Shown: one piece after another, positions 29,719-37,581 of the stretch
Position numbering within the stretch: the stretch's first letter is position 1
How the letters are laid out: every line of letters starts with the position of its first letter
From: SIAJ01 sp963773845
Lineage (GTDB): Bacteria; Planctomycetota; Planctomycetia; Gemmatales; Gemmataceae
Assembly: GCA_963773845.1 (NCBI GenBank)
Contig: CAVZCU010000010.1
Location: 248,001 to 312,000, forward strand
Reading direction: 5' to 3'
DNA length: 64,000 nucleotides
The notes under the pieces: generated by a model
The model's database searches: none
What the model was told of the DNA's origin: nothing
The model's input: the letters and a program-made list of their open reading frames with translations, nothing else
Made by a program: the position numbers and the translations under genes

Positions 29719-29989
29719 CGACGGCAGCTCGGTCTCGGACGAATTGGTCGGCCAGACGATTATCGAACTTCGTCAGCAGTTCAACGCAATCTCCTCCGAG
29801 TCGCAAGTCATCCGCGGGCATGGGCAACACGACGGCCAAGAATACCGCGATGAATTGGTTCACCTCTTCGTCGATGGCGCCGACACGCCCGAGAATCGCG
29901 AGTTCTTCGTGAACTACAAGGAACAACTCAAGGCGCGTTTCAAGCAAATCGACATTTGGATGACGACCTATCCGATTGAGGTGATCTGA
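29669..29989 (+). CDS. hypothetical protein, second gene of overlapping pair
   Basis: 106 aa from ATG 29669 (MSSSLRRFEILLPLQFNDGS). Soluble alpha/beta-looking protein with SDELVGQTIIELRQQF, YRDELVHLFVDGADTPENRE and the end KARFKQIDIWMTTYPIEVI. Overlaps the upstream gene, so translation is probably coupled. Function unknown; a TA-like pair is one possibility, but no nuclease motif is visible. Confidence 0.65.
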   Translation: MSSSLRRFEILLPLQFNDGSSVSDELVGQTIIELRQQFNAISSESQVIRGHGQHDGQEYRDELVHLFVDGADTPENREFFVNYKEQLKARFKQIDIWMTTYPIEVI

Positions 29990-29994
29990 CCCAG

Positions 29995-30079
29995 GTTGAC
30001 TGCCGAGGCGATGCGCTTCCGCTGCTTCGGGAAGACTCTCCGGCGCATCGCCAATTCGCTCGATCGCGCGTCGGAATGC
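29995..30079 (-). pseudogene. ParE/RelE-type toxin fragment (second copy)
   Basis: Encodes on the minus strand AFRRAIERIGDAPESLPEAA, the same segment as in the remnant at 29248-29442. It is cut at its 5' side by the MITE-like element starting at 30079 and at its 3' side by the cassette. Confidence 0.55.
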
Positions 30080-30214
30080 TAGAGATTGTATCACAAGTAG
30101 GTCCGCCGAGCCGAGGCGGACCAGGGCGCCAGCCGCGGCGACCGCATGACGCCATTCCCGTGTGCAAGGCGGTCCGGCTCGGCTCGCCGGACCTACTCGT
30201 GAAACAGTCTCTAG
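30079..30214. repeat. 136-bp MITE-like element
   Basis: Ends CTAGAGA ... TCTCTAG. The inverted arms continue for about 42 bases with a few mismatches (left AGTAGGTCCGCCGAGCCGAG, right complement AGTAGGTCCGGCGAGCCGAG). No coding capacity. It abuts the ParE fragment. Inferred to be a non-autonomous mobile element. Confidence 0.7.
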
Positions 30215-30265
30215 CTACCACGAGACGGCCGTTCGCACGGCGAGCTTGTACGTGATTTAGCGCCA

Positions 30266-30406
30266 TAGTCGCCTTTCGCTCTGCGAAAGGAACGGCGGCA
30301 CCCGGAAATGCCTTGAACCGTCTCGCGAGCGGCGTGCCCTTTCCTTTCGCGGAGAGAAAGGCGACTCTGGCGCCGATTCGTGCACAGGTTCGGAGCGAAA
30401 GGCGAC
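30266..30406. repeat. CGCCTTTCGCTC/GCGAAAGGCGAC repeat cluster
   Basis: Three related units: AGTCGCCTTTCGCTCTGCGAAAGG (30267-30290), TTTCGCGGAGAGAAAGGCGAC (about 30345-30364) and CGGAGCGAAAGGCGAC (30391-30406), in alternating orientation and forming hairpins. The rest of 30215-30544 shows no gene. Confidence 0.6.
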
Positions 30407-30544
30407 AATACTCCGGCCCTCTCATGGAGCGCGGCGCAAGTCGCGCGAAGTTGGCGTCCACCCCCACTCTTTCTTGCTCAACGATCCAAATCGTGCGGCT
30501 CCGCGCTCAGAAAACGTGGGCGAAGTCGTCGAAGGGAATGCGTT

Positions 30545-31132
30545 TTAGCCCTTCGCCGGTCGTGGCAGCCAGCCGTCGTAGGCCGTCACGAACGGCCAGA
30601 GTTGCTCGGAGCGGCCCGCTTTGCGGGGGTTGGCTCGGATGTATTGGATCACCCGTTCAATGTCGGCTTGGGTGTTCAGGAACACTTTCCAGCCCGGGCC
30701 GCCCCAGGTCGGGTGCTCATTGGCACGCACACCCGCGCGGATTAATGTGTCGCGGCTGCCGTTCTGAAGCCGCTGGATCATTTGCTCGGCTTTGTCGCGG
30801 TGCCGCCGAATGAGCATGTGCACGTGGTCGGGCATGACCGCGCAGGCGTAGCATGTGTAGTTCGCCTCCCGGATGTTTTTGCCGAAGCAATCGGCGATGA
30901 GTGGGATGTCGTCGTCGCGGAACATTAACAGAGAGTGCTTCAGGACCTTTTGCGCTTGCGCATAGAACGCGCGGAGTTCGGCCGGGAGGGGTTGAACCGC
31001 TTTGCGCCCATGGTGGAGTTCCCCCAAGTCGGCGATGCGTTCGACGCGGATCTCGTGGGAGCTGCTGCCGCGCGGGTCGTTGGGGAGCCACCAGCCGTAC
31101 GCGGTCCAAATGAGGTGGTAGGCGACTACCAT
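30545..31132 (-). CDS. REP-associated tyrosine transposase (RAYT, Y1/HUH)
   Basis: 195 aa. Contains MPDHVHMLIRRHRDKAEQMI with the HUH-type HVH metal-binding pair and, later, YIRANPRKAGRSEQLWPF typical of RAYTs. The N-terminus YHLIWTAYGWWLPNDPRG is characteristic of a planctomycete/proteobacterial branch. Single-strand nuclease thought to mobilise REP sequences; a matching REP is 20 bases upstream (31152-31194) and another copy is at 29162-29208. Confidence 0.9.
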   Translation of the reverse strand: MVVAYHLIWTAYGWWLPNDPRGSSSHEIRVERIADLGELHHGRKAVQPLPAELRAFYAQAQKVLKHSLLMFRDDDIPLIADCFGKNIREANYTCYACAVMPDHVHMLIRRHRDKAEQMIQRLQNGSRDTLIRAGVRANEHPTWGGPGWKVFLNTQADIERVIQYIRANPRKAGRSEQLWPFVTAYDGWLPRPAKG

Positions 31133-31151
31133 GGTGGAACTCCGAAAGACA

Positions 31152-31194
31152 GAATGGGGGGCAAGTACATCCCCCTAGTGTCTACAAGCCCGTG
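31152..31194. repeat. REP upstream of the RAYT gene
   Basis: GGGGGGCAAGTACATCCCCC hairpin followed by TAGTGTCTACAAGCCCGTG; likely the cognate site of the adjacent RAYT. Confidence 0.7.
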
Positions 31195-31217
31195 CACGGC
31201 AATCTGGTGCTGATGGG

Positions 31218-32084
31218 TTAAGGCAACACGGTGGCTTCGCCGCCGTCTGGGGTGACGGCTCCCCAATAAATCAGGGGGTCCACGGTCGGGGCGATGGTGC
31301 GCACGCTGCCGTCGCCGAGGGCGATCAACATCCCGCCGATGTGTGGCGTTTGGGCCAGCGCCGGATCGCAGAAACCCGGCTCAACTGGAACGCCCTCCGT
31401 GTAGACGACAATCAAACCGCTCGTTCCGCGATAGCGCGGCCGCACCTGAAAGGTTGCGTTGGCTCGGCTCGGCGTGGCGCCGTTCGGGCTGGAAATGGGA
31501 TAAACGTCATTGAATGTGTTGCCGCCCAGGATCGGCCCGCCGTCCGCGAAGGTCGCCCGGTGCAACACGGGATTGAAGCTGAGTGACTTTTCGGAGATGA
31601 AGCTCACGCCGTTGCAGTCGTAGGCGTAATGTTCGGCGAAGGCGATGGTGTTGCTCGAACCGTCGACGTACCTCGCCATCGTCGGGATGCCGGTAAACAC
31701 CTGGGCGTTGGCCGCGTAGCTGCAAATGGGAATGGGCGCCGTCTTGAGTCCTTGCCAAACGGTCGGATCCGCGGGGCTGACGAAAACGGGGATGAAGCCC
31801 TCGCCGAATGCTTCGCGTGGCTGCTCGACATAAGGCGCGATGCTGACATACAACGACCGGCCGTGATAAATCTCTGAAGGCTGACCATTGACCGACGGCA
31901 GGCAATCATAAGTCGTGGAATAGTTCTGAACCGCCAGGCCGATCTGATGGAGATTGTTCATGCTCCGGGCGCGATTGGCAGCCTCACGCACGCGTTGCAC
32001 GGCCGGCAACAATAGCCCGATGGTGATGCCGATAATGGCAATCACCACCAGGACTTCGATAAGCGTGAAGGCGGGGCGTTTCAA
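31218..32084 (-). CDS. DUF1559 pseudopilin-like protein
   Basis: 288 aa from TTG 32084. The N-terminus KRPAFTLIEVLVVIAIIG is the prepilin methylation/cleavage motif and hydrophobic helix; then LLPAVQRVREAANRARSMNN, the hallmark of planctomycete DUF1559 proteins. The C-terminus has the conserved LGDGSVRTI. Likely processed by a prepilin peptidase and displayed via a type II secretion/pilus-like system. The TTG overlaps the stop of the upstream small gene (TTGA), which supports this unusual start and translational coupling. Confidence 0.88.
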   Translation of the reverse strand: MKRPAFTLIEVLVVIAIIGITIGLLLPAVQRVREAANRARSMNNLHQIGLAVQNYSTTYDCLPSVNGQPSEIYHGRSLYVSIAPYVEQPREAFGEGFIPVFVSPADPTVWQGLKTAPIPICSYAANAQVFTGIPTMARYVDGSSNTIAFAEHYAYDCNGVSFISEKSLSFNPVLHRATFADGGPILGGNTFNDVYPISSPNGATPSRANATFQVRPRYRGTSGLIVVYTEGVPVEPGFCDPALAQTPHIGGMLIALGDGSVRTIAPTVDPLIYWGAVTPDGGEATVLP

Positions 32085-32464
32085 GGAATTTCCAGGTCGG
32101 TGGAGTCGCTGGTAATTTGCCGTTCCTTGCCGTCCAGGTCCTTCACATCGATACAGGCCCAAGCCTTGTAGGATCCGGATTTCAATTTGGTCTTCAGATG
32201 AAACTCGGTACCCTTCACGGGGGCCAGTGCGTTGAGAGTGGTGCCGCCGCCGTCCTTCGCGAATCGAATGGTCAGTGTGTGAATCGAGAGCTTCCAGCCT
32301 GGGGGCAGGATGATCCGCCCGCCTGTCGTCGCATCGCCCTGACCGGATACGCCCCCGCCGTCCGGCCCGCCGGACCCGCCGAATTCAATCCGCGGAAGCG
32401 GCGGGGAATCAGCCGCCGTGGCGATGGGGAGTACCAGAACCAACAACAAGGGAAGTCTGTTCAT
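32081..32464 (-). CDS. small secreted protein coupled to the DUF1559 gene
   Basis: 127 aa from ATG 32464 with signal peptide MNRLPLLLVLVLPIATA. The mature part starts Gly-rich (GGSGGPDGGGVSGQG), then GWKLSIHTLTIRFAKDGG and FHLKTKLKSGSYKAWACID, suggesting a small beta-sandwich. Family not recognised; such small partners often precede DUF1559 genes in planctomycetes. An upstream in-frame start at 32503 would lengthen the leader and hide the signal peptide. Confidence 0.7.
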   Translation of the reverse strand: MNRLPLLLVLVLPIATAADSPPLPRIEFGGSGGPDGGGVSGQGDATTGGRIILPPGWKLSIHTLTIRFAKDGGGTTLNALAPVKGTEFHLKTKLKSGSYKAWACIDVKDLDGKERQITSDSTDLEIP

Positions 32465-32638
32465 GGTGATAGGGAGGTTTGGGGAATTCAGACAGCCTAA
32501 CAAGGATGGGTGGACAACGCAATACTTTGCTATTGCGAAGTCTCAGATCGTCCAACGAAAACTAACGGTTGTGCGGGTTGTAGGGAGGCGACTGTGCGTC
32601 CGCATTCGGGACCGCCGCCAACGATGTCTTCGACTGGC

Positions 32639-32884
32639 TCAAAACCAACCCTTCTTCCCTTCGACGTAGATCTTTCGAAAGTCCTCATCGGATTTCGTCA
32701 GATAGATGATCCCTTCAATGAGGCCGATGATCCCGCCGGCTCCGCAAGTAAAAATCGAGATGACCAAACGAATGATGCCGCCGGTCGTGTCGCCTAACAC
32801 GAACCGGTGTGCACCGGTCCAACCCAGTACAATTCCCAGGACGCCGGCCAGGACCTTTTTCGAACCCGCTTCAGATTCGGCCAC
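32639..32884 (-). CDS. TM2-domain membrane protein
   Basis: 81 aa from GTG 32884 with AAGGAG 8 bases upstream. VLAGVLGIVLGWTGAHRFVLG and IFTCGAGGIIGLIEGIIYL are the two helices of a TM2 domain joined by the polar turn; it ends KGWF. The same C-terminus (LIEGIIYLTKSDEDF) occurs in the next gene, so the two are paralogues. Confidence 0.88.
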   Translation of the reverse strand: MAESEAGSKKVLAGVLGIVLGWTGAHRFVLGDTTGGIIRLVISIFTCGAGGIIGLIEGIIYLTKSDEDFRKIYVEGKKGWF

Positions 32885-32975
32885 GATTCATCTCCTTTTT
32901 GGCAGTGCCAAGTTGGGTGTCGATGAAGCCGTTGCAAGCCTAACCGCGCGTAGTCGGAAACCCAAATGGAATCTG

Positions 32976-33692
32976 TCAGAACCAGCCCTTTTGCTCGACA
33001 ATGTACGTTTGATAGAAATCTTCGTCTGACTTGGTCAGATAGATAATCCCTTCAATCAGACCGACAATTGCGCCGACTCCACAAGTGACGATTGTGATTA
33101 CAATCTGGAGAATCCCCGGCATCGTCATGCCGAGGTAAAACTTGTGAATGCCCCAACCGCCTAGCAAGATGCCGAGCAGCCCAGCCACTAGTTTCTTGCT
33201 ACCCACATCTTCCGGAATCCGTCCCTTCTTTCGTCGCGGCCGCTCATCTACGTCTTCCTCATCATCGTCTCGTCGGCGGCGTACCGGCCGATCCTCGTCC
33301 TCGTCGTCTTCGTCGCGGCGGCGCGAGCGCGGCCGATCGTCTTCGTCGTCCTCGTCGCGGCGGCGGCGGGGCCGATCGTCCTCGTCCTCTTCATCCCGGC
33401 GACGACGGGGACGGTCGTCTTCGTCCTCGTCGCGTGGCCGACCTCGAGCCGAGGGCCGCTCGTCAGCTGCTTCCGCCGGCTTGGGCTTTTCGGCGATCGG
33501 TTGTTCGCCTGTCTTCGGCGCACCGCCGAACAATCCTTTGATCGACTTGGCTTGTGCCCAGTCGGCCATGCCGTCTTTCCAGACCAGGTCGCCCGGCTTG
33601 AGTGTGCCGGCCTCGGCCAACTTTCTCAGGTCGCTGGAACCAACCGGCCCCTGGCGATCACCGTCAACGCTGTAATACCATTCCTGACTCAC
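32976..33692 (-). CDS. GYF_2-TM2 membrane protein with charged repeat linker
   Basis: 238 aa from GTG 33692. Residues 1-50 form a GYF_2 domain (EWYYSVDGDRQGPV ... LVWKDGMADWAQA). Residues about 75-160 are a highly charged linker built from repeats of DEDDRPRRRRDE. The C-terminal TM2 domain (KKLVAGLLGILLGGWGIHKF, GAIVGLIEGIIYL) ends KGWF. Role unknown; GYF_2 is common in planctomycete membrane proteins and may bind proline-rich peptides. Confidence 0.85.
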   Translation of the reverse strand: MSQEWYYSVDGDRQGPVGSSDLRKLAEAGTLKPGDLVWKDGMADWAQAKSIKGLFGGAPKTGEQPIAEKPKPAEAADERPSARGRPRDEDEDDRPRRRRDEEDEDDRPRRRRDEDDEDDRPRSRRRDEDDEDEDRPVRRRRDDDEEDVDERPRRKKGRIPEDVGSKKLVAGLLGILLGGWGIHKFYLGMTMPGILQIVITIVTCGVGAIVGLIEGIIYLTKSDEDFYQTYIVEQKGWF

Positions 33693-33810
33693 GGGAGTCC
33701 CCAGATCTGTTTGGCGTGTGATTGTTCGGTTACTCTCTGGCAATACGGATTTGCCCGGCGGGGTCAACGGATGGATCCAGGCGAGCCGGCGGCTCGCCCG
33801 CGATCGCCGA

Positions 33811-34551
33811 TTAGTAAAACCCCTTCTTCCGATAGTACGCTTGCACTTGCTGATCACTAAGCATCACCAGGCAAATGATCCCGAGCACGCAGACGATGAG
33901 GTCGCCGTTCAGAATGCAGATAATGAACAAAATTGCGAGCGTCTTGGGCGGCCCCTGGTCGTCACGTCCCAGCATGTTGGAGGCGCGGACGATTGCCAAG
34001 ATGCTCACCACCAATTCCAACCAGATGACCGGCCAAAGCAAGCCGAAACAAACCGTGGCGCCAGCAAATCCGAGGAAATACAAGATGCCCCAGATGCCGC
34101 CGCACAACATCATGATCGCTACGGCCTGGATCTGCCCGGGCTTTTGCTTGCTGCGGCTACGCGGGACGTCGTCGTCGTCCCGGTCGTCGTGGTCGCGGCG
34201 GCGGGTTGGCCGCCGATCGTCAACATCGTCGTCGTATTCATCGCGGCGGCGGGCGCGGCGGCTGGGACGATCGGCGTCATCATCGTCGTAGCGCCGGCGG
34301 CGCTCTCGTGCCGACGGGCGATCGTCGTCATCCGGATAGGGAGAGCCGCCGACAAAGTCGCCGCGAGCCTGTTCCGTTCTCGGCGGGAACAAAACCGAAA
34401 CCGTGCGGGCTTCCACCCAGTCTGGCATGCCATCGCGCCAGACCAGGTCGCTGGGTTTCAACTTGCCGTCGACGGCGAGACGCTTCAAGTCGTCTTCGGC
34501 GACCGGCCCCTGCCGTGTTTCGCCGACGCTGTAGAACCAGTCCGCGTTCAC
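33811..34551 (-). CDS. GYF_2 membrane protein with charged linker
   Basis: 246 aa from GTG 34551 with GGGAG upstream. GYF_2 domain (DWFYSVGETRQGPV ... LVWRDGMPDWVEA), then an Arg/Asp-rich linker (RDEYDDDVDDRRPTRRR), then several hydrophobic segments (VAIMMLCGGIWGILYFLGFA, LLWPVIWLELVVSILAI, LAILFIICILNGDLIVCVLG). Unlike its neighbour the membrane part is not TM2. Probably in one operon with the two genes downstream. Confidence 0.82.
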   Translation of the reverse strand: MNADWFYSVGETRQGPVAEDDLKRLAVDGKLKPSDLVWRDGMPDWVEARTVSVLFPPRTEQARGDFVGGSPYPDDDDRPSARERRRRYDDDDADRPSRRARRRDEYDDDVDDRRPTRRRDHDDRDDDDVPRSRSKQKPGQIQAVAIMMLCGGIWGILYFLGFAGATVCFGLLWPVIWLELVVSILAIVRASNMLGRDDQGPPKTLAILFIICILNGDLIVCVLGIICLVMLSDQQVQAYYRKKGFY

Positions 34552-34883
34552 GGATGCTCCCGGCGCAAGGAAAAGGAGATCGAGCGTTGGAGGCGGTCGA
34601 AACGTACTTCGTTCGCCAGGTCTGGTGATTTTTGGGCCTCTGGCGAAACCTGTCAAGCGTCGGCGAGTTTTTTTCCTAACCAGTTTGGGGGGAGGGGGAT
34701 GAGCGGGAAAGCCTTCAGCGCGGCAAATCGAAAATTCGCCCTGAAATTGCTTGCGTTTTGCGTGCGCGACGGTATGGTCTCAACCCTTTTGCGAACAACA
34801 GGGCCGGACCGCACGGGGGAAGTGCGCTCCGGAAAAATCGCAGCATCTGGCGGTTGCGTAGCCGAGTGCCAGGCCAGCGTCGC

Positions 34884-34958
34884 GGCATAAGCCCGACGTG
34901 GACTGGGCAGTTCCGAAATGGCTTGCAACATGGGCGAAGCCCACGTCGGGCTTACGCC
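34884..34958. repeat. inverted repeat in the SBBP/PKD gene leader
   Basis: AAGCCCGACGTGG (left, about 34889-34901) and CCACGTCGGGCTTA (right, about 34941-34954) form a hairpin, with flanks GGCAT and CGCC nearly matching. The inner ATGGGCGAAGCCCACG resembles the hairpin at the left end of the CCTAA element. The rest of 34552-35050 shows no gene. Confidence 0.55.
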
Positions 34959-35050
34959 TCGACGCTCGCCAGGAGACGTGGCGACGCGCGCCTGGAATTG
35001 CCGCGACCCGACTTCGAGATCGGTTTTGGAACGCCCGAGAAAGGACTCTC

Positions 35051-37411
35051 ATGACACCGACGAACCGCCTTCGACTGGAGACACTGGAACCTCGAGAGGT
35101 CCCCGCTGATTTGGCGTACGCCCTTTCGCTGACTGGATTGCCGGCGAACGCGGTGACTCACGTCGTGGCGGACGGCGCCGGCGACGTCTACGTGACCGGA
35201 ACTTTTAGCAGCAAAATCGATCTCGACCCGGCCCCGAACGCGGCATTCAATCTCACACCGCGCGGCGGCACCGACGTCTTCGTCGCCAAGTACGATTTGG
35301 ACGGCCAGTTCCTCTGGGCCGATACGCTCAAGGGACTCGCCGACGAATCGTCGGCGCGCATCGCCCTCGACGGCATCGGCAATGTCTACGTTGCGGGCAC
35401 GTTCAGCGGGGCGGTCGACTTCAATCCCGACCCGAATTCCGCGGCGACGCTGACGGCGGCATCGGGCGGCTCCGCGTTCATCTGGAAACTCGATCCCGAT
35501 GGCAATCTCGTGATGGCACGCATGGTAGGGGGCACCAGTGCCGTCACCGGCATGGCCGTCGATCCAGCGGGCAATGTCGTTGTCGGCGGGACGTTTCAAG
35601 GATCGGCCGATTTCAACCCGGACCCGAACGTCGATGCCGACCTGGTCGCGGCCCGTGCGGATGGCGCCGCCTTTGTGTGGAAACTCGATCCAACTGGGGC
35701 GCTTCTGTTTGCGGATGCGGTTCAAACCAGCGGCACCATGGTTCCCGCGGCCGTCGCGGTCGAGGCCAGCGGGTACACCTATCTTTCGGGAACGTTCACC
35801 GGCACCGCCGATCTCGATCCTTCCGACGCCGGCAAGGCGCAGGTGGCGGCCGGCTCGAACGCGACGCCCTTCGTCATCAAGTTGGCCGGCGACGGGACCT
35901 ATTTGTGGAGCGAAACCATTCGCACCGTGACGGCCGTATCGGGGAAGACGAATGCCGTCGGCGGTCTCGCGATTGATGGCATCGGCAATGTCTATGTCGC
36001 GGGCACTTTCGCCGGCGTGCTCGACTTCGATCCGGGAGCGAACACGTCCAACCTCACCAGTGCCAGCAATTCCGTCGATGGATTTGCCTGGAAACTCGAT
36101 GCCGGCGGGGCGATGCTCTACGCCCGCCGATTTGGTGGAGCGCACGACGAGACGTTGACCGACCTGAGCGTCGATCAGATGGGCAACTTGTATACGACCG
36201 GCACCTTCACTGGCATCGCCGACTTCGATCCGAGTTCGGCCGTAGCGAACCTGGGCAGCGGCGCCGGACCGGCCGATTCGTATTTGTTGAAGCTCGACCC
36301 CACGGGCAACCTGGTCTACACCCGCTCGCTGGGCGGCGGAGCGAGCACCACGCAAGCCACCGGCATCCTGGCCGATAACGCGGGCAACATGTATGTCACC
36401 GGCGCCTTCAGCGGCCGGGCGGATTTCGACCCGGCGAATGCCGTCACGGTGATGAACGGTGGCGTCAACGGGGCCGGATTCGTTGCCAAGATCGCACCGT
36501 CCCCGTTGGCACCGAAGGGTCCAAACAACCTGCCGCCCACAAACACCGACGCCGGCGGGCCCTATGTATTCCTGGAGAACAACGGCCTCAAAGTGAAAGC
36601 GTCGGCCGATGATCCGGAAGGCAAGAAGTTGATCTATTCCTGGGACCTGAATGGCGATGGCTATTTCGGCGATGCGATCGGCGCCAAGGTCGTCCTCAAT
36701 CCCTTGCAGATGGGCGCTTTGGGGCTGGGCGATGGCACCAGCGTGCCGCGGACGATCAAGGTGCGAATCCTCGACGGGGTGAATCTGGCCGTCGAGGCAT
36801 CGGCGACCATGACCATCACCGACCTGCCGCCGACGATCGCCATCAAAGGCGCGACCAAGACGGTCGAGGGAGTCCGCCCGCAACTTTGGGTCAAGGTCAT
36901 CAGCGATCCGTCGTCGCGCGATGTGAAAGCGGGAATGCGGACGAGCTGGGATTTCAATGACGACGGCGTCTGGGACCTGGGCGACGGTTCGAGTTATCAG
37001 GGATCGGTTGCGGGTGTGGTGAAGATCCCGGCCGAGTTCGTTGCCAATTCCGGACCGCTCGCCGTGCGCGTTCGCACCTTCGACAAGGACGGGGCGTTCA
37101 CCGACGCGACGACCACGATCGAGATTACCGAAAAGGCGCCGACGGCGAAGTTCGCGCTCGCAGCACCGGCCCATGCCGGCGCTCCGGCCATGTTCCAGTT
37201 CACGAACCCGGTCGATAGCAAGAGCGATACCGACGCGGGCTTCACCTACAGCTTCGACCTCGACAACGACGGCGTCTACGAAACGACCGGCTCGACGCCG
37301 CACGCATCGACCGTCTTTGCGATCCCCGGAACATATACCGTCAACGGTAAGATCACGGACCAGGACGGGGCGTTTACTGAGTACACGCTGACGGTGAACG
37401 TGACTCTGTGA
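35051..37411 (+). CDS. LEPR-type exported protein with SBBP-like propeller and PKD-like domains
   Basis: 786 aa from ATG 35051. The N-terminus MTPTNRLRLETLEPREVPAD carries the LEPR motif. Residues about 30-490 are repeats of about 55-60 aa with GNVYVAGTFSG.VDFNPDP-like cores, matching SBBP beta-propeller repeats. The C-terminal third has PKD-like domains (TDAGGPYVFLENNGLKVKAS, SWDLNGDGYFGD, FDLDNDGVYETTG, GTYTVNGKITDQDGAFTEY). Predicted secreted or surface protein; the Asp-rich loops suggest calcium binding (inference). The longer frame upstream runs through a hairpin repeat and is rejected. Confidence 0.88.
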   Translation: MTPTNRLRLETLEPREVPADLAYALSLTGLPANAVTHVVADGAGDVYVTGTFSSKIDLDPAPNAAFNLTPRGGTDVFVAKYDLDGQFLWADTLKGLADESSARIALDGIGNVYVAGTFSGAVDFNPDPNSAATLTAASGGSAFIWKLDPDGNLVMARMVGGTSAVTGMAVDPAGNVVVGGTFQGSADFNPDPNVDADLVAARADGAAFVWKLDPTGALLFADAVQTSGTMVPAAVAVEASGYTYLSGTFTGTADLDPSDAGKAQVAAGSNATPFVIKLAGDGTYLWSETIRTVTAVSGKTNAVGGLAIDGIGNVYVAGTFAGVLDFDPGANTSNLTSASNSVDGFAWKLDAGGAMLYARRFGGAHDETLTDLSVDQMGNLYTTGTFTGIADFDPSSAVANLGSGAGPADSYLLKLDPTGNLVYTRSLGGGASTTQATGILADNAGNMYVTGAFSGRADFDPANAVTVMNGGVNGAGFVAKIAPSPLAPKGPNNLPPTNTDAGGPYVFLENNGLKVKASADDPEGKKLIYSWDLNGDGYFGDAIGAKVVLNPLQMGALGLGDGTSVPRTIKVRILDGVNLAVEASATMTITDLPPTIAIKGATKTVEGVRPQLWVKVISDPSSRDVKAGMRTSWDFNDDGVWDLGDGSSYQGSVAGVVKIPAEFVANSGPLAVRVRTFDKDGAFTDATTTIEITEKAPTAKFALAAPAHAGAPAMFQFTNPVDSKSDTDAGFTYSFDLDNDGVYETTGSTPHASTVFAIPGTYTVNGKITDQDGAFTEYTLTVNVTL

Positions 37412-37437
37412 TCGAATCCTCGGTCTCGGAGGAACCG

Positions 37438-37581
37438 AAGCAGATTAGGATTAGGATGAAGATTAGGATTAGGAAGAGGATTATGAGCAAGAGTTAAGAA
37501 TAAGATTAGGACCCGCTTGCCGGGAAACTCCGATCTTACTCTTAATCTGAATCTTGCTCATAATCCTCTTCCTAATCCTAA
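37438..37581. repeat. long TTAGGATTAGG palindrome, interrupted by element copy 3
   Basis: Left arm 37438-37492 (AAGCAGATTAGGATTAGG ... GAGCAAGA). The right arm is split: 37552-37581 plus 39256-39280 beyond the mobile element. Rejoined with a single CCTAA, the arm is 55 bases and complementary to the left arm with one mismatch. A related half copy is at 39389-39491. Confidence 0.8.

Noticed and set aside
34952..37303. 783-codon leftward open frame opposite the SBBP/PKD gene
   Set aside because: Shadow frame caused by high GC and repetitive codons; Arg/His/Gly-rich with no motifs, while the plus frame has LEPR and propeller repeats.
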